Assembly: GCA_012295225.1 (NCBI GenBank) | Contig: WMKK01000001.1 | Location: 186,001-250,000, forward strand | Direction: 5' to 3' | Length of the DNA: 64,000 bases | Origin: Ostreococcus mediterraneus | Taxonomy: Eukaryota; Chlorophyta; Mamiellophyceae; Mamiellales; Bathycoccaceae | Shown: piece by piece, positions 47,073 to 55,983 of the stretch | Numbering within the stretch: the first letter of the stretch is position 1 | Layout: the number at the start of each line of letters is the position of its first letter | Notes under the pieces: model-generated | What the model saw: the letters and a program-made list of their open reading frames with translations, nothing else | Told to the model about the DNA's origin: nothing | The model's database searches: none | Program-made: the position numbers and the translations under genes

Positions 47073-47204
47073 GGTTCGTGTGGTCGTGTTCACGCGCGCG
47101 ATCGCGCGGCGGTGCTCGCGCGGCGAGGTGTGACGCGCGATTGAGTGATTGAATCGACGATGCTGACTGTGTCATGAAAGAATGAATGAATGAATGCGTG
47201 GTTT

Positions 47205-47687
47205 TTAAAAGTCTGACACGCGACCTGCGCGTTCCCAATCGCCGTAACGCGTGGGTTCTAGTCCCCTTGGGCCGTCTATTTCGTCTACGTCGATACCGCG
47301 CGCGGCGTGGAAGGCTTTGCGCTTCGCGGCGTCGGAACGCGCGCGAGAGAGGGACTCCGCGAGCGCCTCCGCGTCGTCTTCATCGTCGTCTAAATGACCG
47401 ACAACGTCGTCGTCTTGCCCGACACTCGCGCGTGCGCGCATGATATCACGAACATCGACGCGCGCGCGGCGCGGTGGGGTCAGCGCGCGCGGATCGGCGG
47501 CGTCGGGTGGCGATGACGATGACGTCGATGGCGGTGTCGATGACGCTCGAGATGACGTCGTGGACGACGACGCCTCGCGCGTGCGCGTCGCGATCGCGGT
47601 CGTGGACGACGCTGACGCCGCGAGTCCCACCGCGCGCGCGTTCGCGTCGACCGCGCGCGCGATCACGGGCGCGAGCGCGCGAAACAT
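47205..47687 (-). CDS. SDHAF4: Succinate dehydrogenase assembly factor SDHAF4 (DUF1674)
   Basis: 160 residues from the ATG at 47687. The first 60 residues (MFRALAPVIARAVDANARAV) are an Ala/Arg/Ser-rich mitochondrial presequence. The C-terminus RGLEPTRYGDWERAGRVSDF is the invariant SDHAF4 signature (GPEPTRYGDWERKGRVSDF in other species). The middle is low-complexity. SDHAF4 binds flavinylated SDHA during complex II assembly. It lies head to head with PSMB3, 98 bp apart. Confidence 0.94.
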   Translation of the reverse strand: MFRALAPVIARAVDANARAVGLAASASSTTAIATRTREASSSTTSSRASSTPPSTSSSSPPDAADPRALTPPRRARVDVRDIMRARASVGQDDDVVGHLDDDEDDAEALAESLSRARSDAAKRKAFHAARGIDVDEIDGPRGLEPTRYGDWERAGRVSDF

Positions 47688-47785
47688 ACCGGCGTGGATG
47701 CGCGTAGTGGCGTCACACGTTGACTCGCGGCGTCGCTTTGGCCCGCTCGCGCGCCCGCAGTCGTCGCGCTTCAACCTCACGCGCG

Positions 47786-48609
47786 ATGTCCATCATGAGC
47801 TATAACGGTGCCGCCGTCATCGGTGCGTGCATTCGCCCGCGCGCGCGCGCACGGCGTCGGGGTCGGCGTCGGCGGCGACGCGAGGATCGATGGCGCAACG
47901 ACTCCCAGCGCGCTCGAATGCGCTCGGATGCGCGCGCGAACGGCGCGAGATGCGCGCGTTCGACGCGTGCACGCGTGCCTCGCACCGTTGTGCACCGTAC
48001 TGACGCGTTTTTTTGTGTGACTCGACAGCGATGACGGGGAAGGATTGCGTGGCGATCGCGTCCGATCTCAGGCTCGGCATCAACCAAAACCAAACCACCG
48101 CGGTGGATTACTCCAAGCTGCATAAAATTCACGATAAGCTGTACTTGGGGTTGACGGGGTTGATTTCCGATCAGCTGACGTTCATACAGAAGATGCGGTT
48201 CAAGCACGAGATGTATGAACTTAGAGAAAACCGGGTGATGTCGCCCAAGGTGTTTGGCGCCGTCGTGAGCGCGGCGTTGTATGAGAAGAGGTTTTCACCG
48301 TATTACACCGAGCCCGTGATCGCGGGGTTGGATAAGGATGGGAAACCGTACATAACGAGTATGGATTTGATCGGTGCCGATGCGTCGACGGATGATTTCG
48401 TCGTGGCGGGGGATAACGTCGAGTCTTTACTCGGCGGGTGCGAGACGTTTTACCGAGCCAATTTAGAACCAGAGGAGTTGTTTACGGTTATTTCAAACTG
48501 TTTAATGTCCGGGGTAAACCGCGACTGCTTGAGTGGTTGGGGTGGAGTCGTAACGGTGATCCACAAGGACGGGTCGTTCACGCGCACGTTGAAGGGGCGT
48601 ATGGATTAG
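47786..48609 (+). CDS. PSMB3: 20S proteasome subunit beta-3 (two exons)
   Basis: Spliced model: exon 1 47786-47822, exon 2 48029-48609, 205 residues, exactly the human PSMB3 length. Exon 1 encodes [12 protein letters not shown] plus one base; the join gives AMTGKDCVAIASDLRLGI. Human PSMB3 has [30 protein letters not shown]. The 206-nt intron has a GTGCGTG donor, a TACTGACGCG motif and acceptor GACAG. Beta-3 is a non-catalytic subunit, so no N-terminal Thr is expected. The unspliced frame beginning at 48013 gives a wrong N-terminus. Confidence 0.96.
47823..48028 (+). other. Intron of PSMB3
   Basis: 206 nt, phase 1, donor GTGCGTG, TACTGACGC motif, acceptor CGACAG. Confidence 0.88.
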
Positions 48610-48680
48610 CGTGGTTTTCGCGCGCTTCACCGCGACACATTTAGAACTTGGTATTTTAGTCACAGCAGAAACGTTTGAAT

Positions 48681-49079
48681 TCACGCGCACTGTCGCTTTA
48701 GCTCGGCATGGCGGCGTAGAACATCCATGTATGCCGCGACATCGAACTGCGCATCGCGCGAACGCTCGTCGTCTGTCACGATCGCGGCGTCTCGCCGTCC
48801 CGACGGCTCGCGTTCCGCCGACGCGGCGACCACCGCTCGCCGTAATTTCTCCTCCTCTTCAACGCGCTGCGCCTTGGCGCTTCGCGCCTGTGCCCGAATC
48901 GTCGTCACCTCGCGCATCAACGCACACAACTCGCTCTTCGCTGCGTGCACATCGTCATGCAGCGCCTCGCTTTCCATTCTATTTTGAGCCAACCGAATGG
49001 CAATTTCACCATAGTCCATAGCACTCGGCGAACACAACGCCTCGCCCGCGCCCGCGTTCGATCGACCACGCGTCGACAT
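48681..49079 (-). CDS. Small coiled-coil protein of unknown function
   Basis: 132 residues from the ATG at 49079. Residues ~20-90 are heptad-like (MDYGEIAIRLAQNRMESEAL, then SELCALMREVTTIRAQARSA and RVEEEEKLRRAVVAA), predicting a parallel coiled coil. The C-terminal FDVAAYMDVLRRHAELKRQ may be a second helix. I do not recognise the family; a centrosomal, trafficking or kinetochore adaptor would fit the shape but this is only a guess. Longer frames upstream overlap the divergent dioxygenase gene. Confidence 0.6.
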   Translation of the reverse strand: MSTRGRSNAGAGEALCSPSAMDYGEIAIRLAQNRMESEALHDDVHAAKSELCALMREVTTIRAQARSAKAQRVEEEEKLRRAVVAASAEREPSGRRDAAIVTDDERSRDAQFDVAAYMDVLRRHAELKRQCA

Positions 49080-49214
49080 TTCGAATATCGAAAATGCGAC
49101 GACCCACGCACGCCGGCGCGCTCGCGTCGCCACCGCCGCCACCGCCGCCGTCGATGCACACGCGACGCGGCGCCAAATAACGAACGCAGCGCCACAAAAA
49201 GTGCACGTCAGAAT

Positions 49215-50318
49215 ATGCCTCTCGTAGTCGCTCGCATCGCCGCGACGACGTCCACGCCCGCGGTCGACGCCCGCGCTCGGCTGTCCCGTTCGCCGCACTC
49301 GGCGTCGGTCGCTCCGTCGCGACGCGCCGTCGCGCACCGCCATCGTACGGCGCACCGCGTCGCCATGACAACCAACGCGACGACGTCATCGTCAGGCATG
49401 ACGATTGAAGAAAAGTTTGCGTTCGACCTGCGCGGGTTCATCGTGGTGAAAAATGTGTTCGACGCGAGCGAAGTGGCGGCGATGAATGCCGCGATCGATG
49501 CGCGGGCGAGCGAGATTGTTGAGCGTAAGGGACGGTTGCGTCTCGGAGGCGAGGTGGGCGACCCGTTGGCGGGCGACGGGTCCACGGGACGCGCCGACTT
49601 GGGTGGCATGCTGACGTGGAACACGAACGGTGATGCGGATGTGTTTCGATCAGTATTAGCGCATGAGAAGCTGGTGCCGTATTATCACGAACTCGTGGGC
49701 GTGGGGTATCGCATGGACCACTTGCCGTTGATGATTCAGCAAAAGATGGGCGCCGACGGTTTCGTGTTTCACGGCGGCAAGATGAATCCTGATGGATCGT
49801 GGTGTCAAGAGCTCGCGTATACGTACGAACAGGGCAAGATGTACAATCAGCTTCTCGCCGTGAGCGTGGCGTTGAGTGATACGGCACCTGGTGATGGGGG
49901 ATTTGCCATCGTGCCCGGTTCGCACAAGTCAAATTTCGCGTGCCCGCAAGCAATTTTAGAGTACAAGTCCAATCAAGATCTCGTGGTGAATCCAGAAATC
50001 AAGGCTGGGGACGTGCTGTTATTCACTGAAGCCGCAACGCACGGGACGATGGCGTGGACGGCGAAACACACGCGTCGGGCGGTGTTGTATCGATTCGCTC
50101 CATCGACGTACGCGTACGGTAGATCGTACTACCCGACGTGGCCAGAGGGCACCGAAGAAGGCATGACGGACGCACAAAAGGCGGTGCTACAACCTCCCCA
50201 TCACGTGCGGTTAGATCGAACGACGCTTACGGACTCAGGCGCGGTCGCTGGGACGCAAACGCGCGATGATTTCAAAAAGGAACACGACGCAAAGGTGTTT
50301 GGCAACAAGTACTTTTAA
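49215..50318 (+). CDS. Phytanoyl-CoA dioxygenase (PhyH) family Fe/2OG enzyme
   Basis: 367 residues from the ATG at 49215, whose Arg/Ser-rich leader (MPLVVARIAATTSTPAVDAR) may target an organelle; a start at 49365 (MTTNATTSSS) is also possible. The double-stranded beta helix has a proximal metal site FVFHGGKMNP (about residue 184), the segment VSVALSDTAPGDGGFAIVPG SHK split by the usual turn, the distal His in EAATHGTMAW and Arg in HTRRAVLYRF. The usual HxD motif reads HxG, so one carboxylate iron ligand is missing. Similar HGG sequences occur in bacterial uncharacterised PhyH proteins. The substrate is unknown. Confidence 0.85.
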   Translation: MPLVVARIAATTSTPAVDARARLSRSPHSASVAPSRRAVAHRHRTAHRVAMTTNATTSSSGMTIEEKFAFDLRGFIVVKNVFDASEVAAMNAAIDARASEIVERKGRLRLGGEVGDPLAGDGSTGRADLGGMLTWNTNGDADVFRSVLAHEKLVPYYHELVGVGYRMDHLPLMIQQKMGADGFVFHGGKMNPDGSWCQELAYTYEQGKMYNQLLAVSVALSDTAPGDGGFAIVPGSHKSNFACPQAILEYKSNQDLVVNPEIKAGDVLLFTEAATHGTMAWTAKHTRRAVLYRFAPSTYAYGRSYYPTWPEGTEEGMTDAQKAVLQPPHHVRLDRTTLTDSGAVAGTQTRDDFKKEHDAKVFGNKYF

Positions 50319-50865
50319 TCGCGCGAGCCAATTATCATTATTACCATTATTTAGCTCAAAAGCATGTACACAACCACTGAAGAGAAAGAGGATTCGAGAT
50401 GACCACTACCATTCCATGTGTGCACCACCACCATTCATCGCGAGAGTTGATCCATCGACGCGCGCGCGCGTCACCCGTCGCTCGCCGATGTCGTCGCGCG
50501 CGCATTGTCAATGTAAATGTCACATGTCACGCCTCACACCGCCCCACGCCATGCCCAAGCGTACCGAAATGGGAGTTCACCAATGTGGACGGGGACGAAT
50601 GCGCTCGTTCCGGGCGCGCGGACGCTGCACGATTGGCCGACGATGCGCGAGGCGACTCGTATGCGGGAGAGTGATATCGAGGCGGATGAGCGGTTCCGTT
50701 CGCGGTCGAAGGATGTGGTGTATTATTTGCAAGAATAAGACGGCTTTGTGCGTCATGACGCGCGTTTTCACGAATGACTTTGACTTGATGACGAAGTGAA
50801 CGAATGAAAGATGCAATAGTAAATGAACAGCGCAAATGTCACGATTAAAATACCCGGTATTGAAT
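50319..50865. other. Spacer between the dioxygenase and epimerase genes
   Basis: About 545 bp between convergent genes. It contains a possible 51-residue gene (50583-50738, listed separately) and otherwise AT-richer 3' UTR-like sequence. No RNA gene was recognised. Confidence 0.45.
50583..50738 (+). CDS. Possible 51-residue hypothetical protein
   Basis: Translation MWTGTNALVPGARTLHDWPT, then MREATRMRESDIEADERFRS, RSKDVVYYLQE. The charged, helix-prone composition is protein-like and unlike the Arg-rich noise of other small frames here. In-frame extension to 50517 exists, and an upstream exon cannot be excluded. I do not recognise it. It could be a small mitochondrial subunit, but nothing shows this directly. 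Confidence 0.35.
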   Translation: MWTGTNALVPGARTLHDWPTMREATRMRESDIEADERFRSRSKDVVYYLQE

Positions 50866-51865
50866 TTAAACAGAGAGCGTCGTCGTCGCCGTCCACTTGC
50901 CACCCGCCGGGACAACAACCGGGGTCACCGCGGCGCTTTCAACGCACGCGAACTCCTTGTAGCACGCTTCCATGTCAGTCCACGGGGTCCAGACGACGGC
51001 TTCGGTCCACGCCTTGCTCGAGTTGATCTTCACCGTGCGCTTGCCAGTGGCGAGCGTGAGCGTCTCCGGAACGCCATAGTAGACGCTGTCGATCGGACCT
51101 TGNAACTTGACGTCACCCGCGACGGTGGATTCCTTCTCCGCCAATCGGTCGAACGTTTTGCAGCCGTTCAAGCCACCGACAGCGGCGGCGTTGATGTCCG
51201 CGGACAAGTACGTGTGGAAAGAACCGGTGAAATCAAACGCCTCCTTGCCGTTGTTTTCAACGACGAGCGTCGCCTCGAGCGCGCCGTTCGCCTTCAACGT
51301 CACCGTTTCCTTAACCTTAAATTCCTTATCCCACATAGCCTTGGAGTACTCGCTCGGGGTCAATTCCATCGTCATCGACGGTTCGTCGCCGTCTTGCGTG
51401 TCGACGAGCGTCCAGTCGACGTTTCTCGCGAACCCGTGCGTTTGAATCGCACCCGGGCCAAATTGCGGCCAGCAGTGCGGCAAGCCCCCACTAATCTATG
51501 CATCATCGAACAATTAAAATCACCGTCAGTACGCGAGCGATACGAGACGCGAGACGCGGCGTCGCTTCGCCAAGGCGCTCCGCCGAAACGCTCACCGGCT
51601 TGGACTTGTCAAACTTCGCGTCGGGTCTGATGTACAACACATCGTCCCCGCCCTTGGGCTTGAACGACGTCACGACACCACCGAACAAGTAGACTTGCGC
51701 GGATGTGCCGTCAGCGCGGGAAAGCGTGACGGAATCGAGACCGCCCGTGCCCGGGCCGGTGGACACCGCCGCGCGCGGGGCTGCGATGGTGCGGCGCACC
51801 GATCGGCGGAGTTGCGCGGTCGTCGCGCGCGCAGGAAGGGTCACCGAGGCGAATTGCGTTGACAT
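50866..51865 (-). CDS. Glucose-6-phosphate 1-epimerase (aldose-1-epimerase fold, two exons)
   Basis: Spliced model: exon 1 51596-51865, exon 2 50866-51495, 299 residues. Exon 1 ends DDVLYIRPDAKFDKSKP; exon 2 continues ISGGLPHCWPQFGPGAIQTH, then GFARNVDW. Plant homologues read DVLYVRPDA ... KPISGGIPHCFPQFGPG. The 100-nt intron has donor GTGAGCG, a CTGAC motif and acceptor CATAG, phase 0. The His in QTHGFAR is in the catalytic position of this fold. One undetermined base (N at 51103) falls in a codon of exon 2. The Arg/Thr/Ala-rich start suggests plastid targeting. It interconverts alpha and beta glucose 6-phosphate. Confidence 0.92.
51496..51595 (-). other. Intron of the glucose-6-phosphate 1-epimerase gene
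   Basis: 100 nt, phase 0, donor GTGAGCG, GTACTGACG motif, acceptor GCATAG. Confidence 0.87.
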
Positions 51866-52093
51866 GGCGTGTGTAAGGGTTTCGTTCGTGACGTGCGCGT
51901 GCGCGTGGGCGTGTACGGCGACGGTGGGCGTCGAAGAGTGAGGATATATGTGCGAAAAAGGTGCGAGGCTCTTATCTACATGGACGCCGCGAGCGACGCG
52001 TCGGTTGATTGAAATGTCACCGTGTGATTGTACGGGTTACACAACTATGCGCGGCTAGTCACGCAATCTAAAGAAAAGCTATGGTGGTGTGGT

Positions 52094-53572
52094 TTAGAGA
52101 CCCGGGGGAAGGCCTGGGGGCGGGGCGCGGGGTTTACGCGCGGGCGGCGGGCCGACGCCGGGCGGAGCGGCGCGGCGAGGCGCGCCCGCGGGAGGCGCCG
52201 GAGGTGGAGGACCCGTGGCGTTTCGTGGACGGCCAGGGGGCGGACCTGGAGGTGGTGCGCTGCGACTGGGTGCGCCCGCTGGGGGCGCTGGGGGTGGTGG
52301 ACGCGCGCCGGTGGCGGCGCGGCGCGGAGCGCCAGCGGCCAATCCGGGCGGTAATCCGGGCGGCGCCGTCGGTTTGGGCACCGTCGTGGGAATGACCGCC
52401 TCGACTTGCCCGCCAGCGGGCATGCGACCTGCGGCTGTGTCGCGCGCGACTTCTCCTGGGCGGTTGCGACACCAGAACTTTGTGGTGTTGTCCAGCGAAC
52501 CGCTCACTAAAATGTGCCCAGCCGGGTGCCACGCCAAACTTAGAATAGAGCCTTCGTGCCCACCCTTGATTTCCGCCTGCGGCGCCTCACCCGCGCCGAC
52601 GAGCCAGTAATTGATAGAGCCATCGAATGCGCCCGACGTGAACATGGCCTCGTGCGTCGGATGCCACACCACCGTGGTGACGTCTTTGCCGTGACCGCGA
52701 TACGTACCCATTTCCTTCAACATGCGTAAGTCCCACACCTTGAGTGTTTGATCCTTCGATCCAGTGACGAGCCAGTTGCCGTTTTGGTTCCACTTCGCGC
52801 ACGTCACCGCATTCTTGTGCGAGTGCAATGTCGTGGCGCAATGTCCGGATTTGGGATCCCACAACTTCACTGCCGCGTCCTTGCCTCCAGACGCAACGAG
52901 ACCGAGGTACGGGTGCCAGTCTACGCAATACACATTACCCGAGTGCCCTGACAGCGTGTGCTCGGCCTCGGCGCGAGCGAAATCAATAATTTTCACAGAC
53001 GTGTCATCGCTCCCCGTGGCGAACTTCAAATCTGATCTAGCAAACGAAATGGCCGTCACCGGCTCTTTGTGTGCCTGAAACGAGCGCAAATTATTAAAAT
53101 TCGTCTGAAAATACTTGATGTTCCCTTCGTCGTCACCGGTGAGCAACCAATTGTCGTTATTACTAAACGTCGCACACTTGATGGGTCCGTTGTGTGCTTG
53201 TAAGATTGTCTCAAAGTTAAACGTCATTCCATTCCAAAGCGTAAACTCGCCGTTTTGCGAGCACGTCAACAACCGTCGACCGTCCGGCATAAACATCACG
53301 CAGTTCACGCTCGTTCGGATCTTATTGCTCGACACATGTACGAACTTGGTCGCGAACGACGTCGCCGGCAAGTGTGGGTACGCCACCGGGGGCATGAAAT
53401 CGAGCAACGCCCCCGGAAGTGGTCGCGGATGCGGGGAATTCCATGGATCTTTCGCGTACACGCGCTCCTCGACGTAACGCACGGTTGTCGCGGTGTAATC
53501 CACCGTACGACGTTGCACGGCTTTACGATCACCACTCGCGCCGTCGGCGTCGACGTACACGTACGTGGACAT
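52094..53572 (-). CDS. WDR33/FY/Pfs2 mRNA 3'-end processing factor
   Basis: 492 residues. The N-terminus has the WDR33 segment DYTATTVRYVEERVY, followed by seven WD repeats (NEFTLWNG-type ends: GEFTLWNGMTFNFE, GNIKYFQTN, TSVKIIDF, AAVKLWDPK, QTLKVWDLR, GSINYWLV, NTTKFWCR). The C-terminal ~110 residues are Pro/Gly/Arg-rich with PPGLPPGL repeats, like the Pro-rich tail of plant FY. In CPSF this subunit recognises the poly(A) signal; in green algae UGUAA would be the target. The single-exon start at 53572 encodes MSTYVYVDADGASGDRK. Confidence 0.94.
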   Translation of the reverse strand: MSTYVYVDADGASGDRKAVQRRTVDYTATTVRYVEERVYAKDPWNSPHPRPLPGALLDFMPPVAYPHLPATSFATKFVHVSSNKIRTSVNCVMFMPDGRRLLTCSQNGEFTLWNGMTFNFETILQAHNGPIKCATFSNNDNWLLTGDDEGNIKYFQTNFNNLRSFQAHKEPVTAISFARSDLKFATGSDDTSVKIIDFARAEAEHTLSGHSGNVYCVDWHPYLGLVASGGKDAAVKLWDPKSGHCATTLHSHKNAVTCAKWNQNGNWLVTGSKDQTLKVWDLRMLKEMGTYRGHGKDVTTVVWHPTHEAMFTSGAFDGSINYWLVGAGEAPQAEIKGGHEGSILSLAWHPAGHILVSGSLDNTTKFWCRNRPGEVARDTAAGRMPAGGQVEAVIPTTVPKPTAPPGLPPGLAAGAPRRAATGARPPPPAPPAGAPSRSAPPPGPPPGRPRNATGPPPPAPPAGAPRRAAPPGVGPPPARKPRAPPPGLPPGL

Positions 53573-53815
53573 CGCGCGCGCCGAAGTCTGAGGTGTTCAT
53601 GGGGCGACGCGAGCGTGGTATTTAGGTTGAACGCAAACGCGACGACGGTTTAGCGACGCTCACAAGTGCGCGCAGGGGATGCGGGCGGCGTATAAGAGTG
53701 CGCATCAATCCATGCGATGTTTTAATATAACACAAGGGTGAATATGAATGTGATCGAGGCGTGACTGGCTAGGGCTTTGATCGACGCGACGGACGCGAGC
53801 GGGTCTCTCTTCTCT

Positions 53816-55765
53816 CTATCGGCTGACGACTTCCGCGTCGACGTACGTGCCGCTCTTAGCGACGTATTCAACCATGCGGTTCAACGCAATGACGTAAGCG
53901 CGCGCGGAAGAAACGACGATGTCGGTATCAGCACCAGTCGCAGTGAACGTGCGCAAGCCCTTTTCGCCCGTTTGCAAATTGGTCTTGAACACGCTCGTGC
54001 CAACCTTTTGCTCCGTGCCCTCCTTGGGCTTGATCGCAACCGTGGTTTCAGCCAAGGCGTTGATGCCCGCCGTCACGGCAGTGACTCTATACTCGGTTAA
54101 GACGACTTCTAATCGAACCAAGGCATCGATAGCCTTAAATACGGCATCGACAGGACCAGTGCCGACGACGCAAGAAATGTGCGCGGTGCCATCCTTGGCA
54201 ATCATCTTCACCGTGGCGGTGGGTAAACCCATCGTGCCGCACACGACTTGCACGGACTCTAATGCCCACGCGGGATCAGATACGGACTCGCCATCACGAA
54301 CGATAGCTAACAGTTCGTCGTCATTGACACCACCAAGCTTGGTCTCCGCCACGAGCTTGAAGCGAGTGAACATCGCGTCGAGCTCGGCGCCCTCCATCGG
54401 CACACCGAGTTGCTTCAATTTGCTCGACAACGCGTGACGGCCAGAATGCTTACCCATAACCACACCAACGTCGTTGTCGCCGCGGAAATAACCAATAGTT
54501 TCCGGAGCGATGATTTCGTACGTGAGCTTGTTCTTCAACATGCCATCTTGGTGAATACCAGATTCGTGCGCGAAGGCGTTGGCGCCGACGATAGCCTTGT
54601 GAGGCTGGATCGCCATTCCACTGAAGTTCTTCACCATTTGCGAGCTAGGGTAGATGTAGACAGGATTAATGCCAGTGTACGCGCCCATCAATCGCGCTTG
54701 GCCACGCATATAAATAGCCATGGCGACTTCTTCCAACGACGCGTTACCCGCGCGCTCGCCGATGCCGTTAATGGTACACTCAACCTGTCTCGCGCCGTTC
54801 GCCACACCCGCCAACGAGTTCGCCGTGGACAAACCTAAGTCGTTTTGGCAGTGCGTGGAAATAACCGCGCCTTCGATACCCTTGACGTTCGCCTTGATAC
54901 CGGCGATGAGCGTCCCGAACTCATCCGGCAAGCAAAAGCCCACGGTGTCCGGGATATTCAACGTCGTCGCACCCGCTTCGACGACCGCGCTCAAGATGCG
55001 ATACAAAAATTCAGGATCGGAACGACCGGCGTCTTCGGGCGAAAACTCTACATCGACACATCCTAAAGAGCGCGCGTACTTGACGGCGTTGACGGCGATT
55101 TCCACAACCTCGTCTGGGGTTTTACGCAACTTGCTCTCCATGTGAATCGGCGACGTCGCAATAAACGTATGAATGCGCGGTCTCAACGCATGACGCACGC
55201 CTTCCCACGCCGCATCAATATCCTTCTTATTCGCACGAGACAACCCACAAATCACCGGCACGTATCCATCGGGATACACTTCGTTGCCAACCTTCTTCGC
55301 GATGTTACGCACCGCCTCCAAATCATCCGGGCTCGCAATCGGAAACCCCGCCTCGATGATATCCACCCCAAGCTTCGCTAAAGAAGTCGCAATATCAAGC
55401 TTCTCCTTCGATGTCAACGTCGCCCCTGGGCTTTGCTCGCCATCTCTCAACGTCGTATCGAACACGCGCACGTAATTCGGGTCCGAGATAACCCCCGGCA
55501 CGTACGCCGGCCGCGGCGCGCGCACCACGCTCGCGTCATCCGCCCCGAACGCCGACGCCGACGCCGCAGACGACGACCGCACGATCACCGTCGTCGTCGC
55601 CCCCGGCGCGGCGCGCGCGAGGCGACGCGCGTGCGGTCGAGACCACGCGCCCGCGCGCGCCGTGGCTCGCCCGAGCGATCCGTGCGCCGCGCCGTTTGCG
55701 GGCTTTCGCGACGTTGACGGCGCGTGCGTCGATCGCGCGGAGGCGGCGACGGTGGACGGCATCAT
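53816..55765 (-). CDS. 2-isopropylmalate synthase (leucine biosynthesis), plastid
   Basis: 649 residues from the ATG at 55765 (a second ATG follows at 55762); upstream extension begins with GTG. An Arg/Ala/Ser transit peptide covers ~75 residues. The catalytic TIM barrel has [14 protein letters not shown], the metal site in [12 protein letters not shown] and the [11 protein letters not shown] motif. The C-terminal LeuA dimer/allosteric domain is present ([34 protein letters not shown]), so leucine feedback is possible. It condenses 2-oxoisovalerate with acetyl-CoA. A telo-box palindrome lies in its divergent promoter. Confidence 0.95.
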   Translation of the reverse strand: MMPSTVAASARSTHAPSTSRKPANGAAHGSLGRATARAGAWSRPHARRLARAAPGATTTVIVRSSSAASASAFGADDASVVRAPRPAYVPGVISDPNYVRVFDTTLRDGEQSPGATLTSKEKLDIATSLAKLGVDIIEAGFPIASPDDLEAVRNIAKKVGNEVYPDGYVPVICGLSRANKKDIDAAWEGVRHALRPRIHTFIATSPIHMESKLRKTPDEVVEIAVNAVKYARSLGCVDVEFSPEDAGRSDPEFLYRILSAVVEAGATTLNIPDTVGFCLPDEFGTLIAGIKANVKGIEGAVISTHCQNDLGLSTANSLAGVANGARQVECTINGIGERAGNASLEEVAMAIYMRGQARLMGAYTGINPVYIYPSSQMVKNFSGMAIQPHKAIVGANAFAHESGIHQDGMLKNKLTYEIIAPETIGYFRGDNDVGVVMGKHSGRHALSSKLKQLGVPMEGAELDAMFTRFKLVAETKLGGVNDDELLAIVRDGESVSDPAWALESVQVVCGTMGLPTATVKMIAKDGTAHISCVVGTGPVDAVFKAIDALVRLEVVLTEYRVTAVTAGINALAETTVAIKPKEGTEQKVGTSVFKTNLQTGEKGLRTFTATGADTDIVVSSARAYVIALNRMVEYVAKSGTYVDAEVVSR

Positions 55766-55867
55766 TGGCGTCGTGTCGAGCGAGTTCGAGCTCGCGCGGC
55801 GACGCACTGTGCGGCGGCGCGGCGTCGGCGTCGGCGCTGGATGATGAAAACCCTCGAAAGCGGTGCG

Positions 55868-55889
55868 TAAACCCTAGGTCTAGGGTTTA
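55868..55889. promoter_or_regulatory. Telo-box inverted repeat between IPMS and PEX14
   Basis: TAAACCCTA and TAGGGTTTA form a perfect 9-bp inverted repeat separated by GGTC. AAACCCTA is the plant telo-box, bound by Myb/TRB-type factors and usual in promoters of ribosomal and growth genes. It lies between two divergent genes 218 bp apart. It is also a short copy of the plant-type telomere repeat (TTTAGGG). Confidence 0.6.
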
Positions 55890-55890
55890 G

Positions 55891-55907
55891 ACGCCACCAA
55901 TGTATCA
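55891..55907 (+). promoter_or_regulatory. 17-nt promoter motif containing CCAAT, copy 2
   Basis: Identical to the 17-mer at 33965 (ACGCCACCAATGTATCA). It lies 77 nt before the PEX14 ATG and next to the telo-box palindrome. Confidence 0.45.
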
Positions 55908-55983
55908 TCTCAGCGCGCGCGTCAATCAATCCAACGCTTTCTAACTTTGACGTCGCGGCGGCACTCACGCGCACGCAGACGCG

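Noticed and set aside
48013-48030. Unspliced PSMB3 N-terminus beginning MCDSTAM
   Set aside because: It reads through the intron end; splicing from 47822 gives the conserved MSIMSYNG start and the exact family length.
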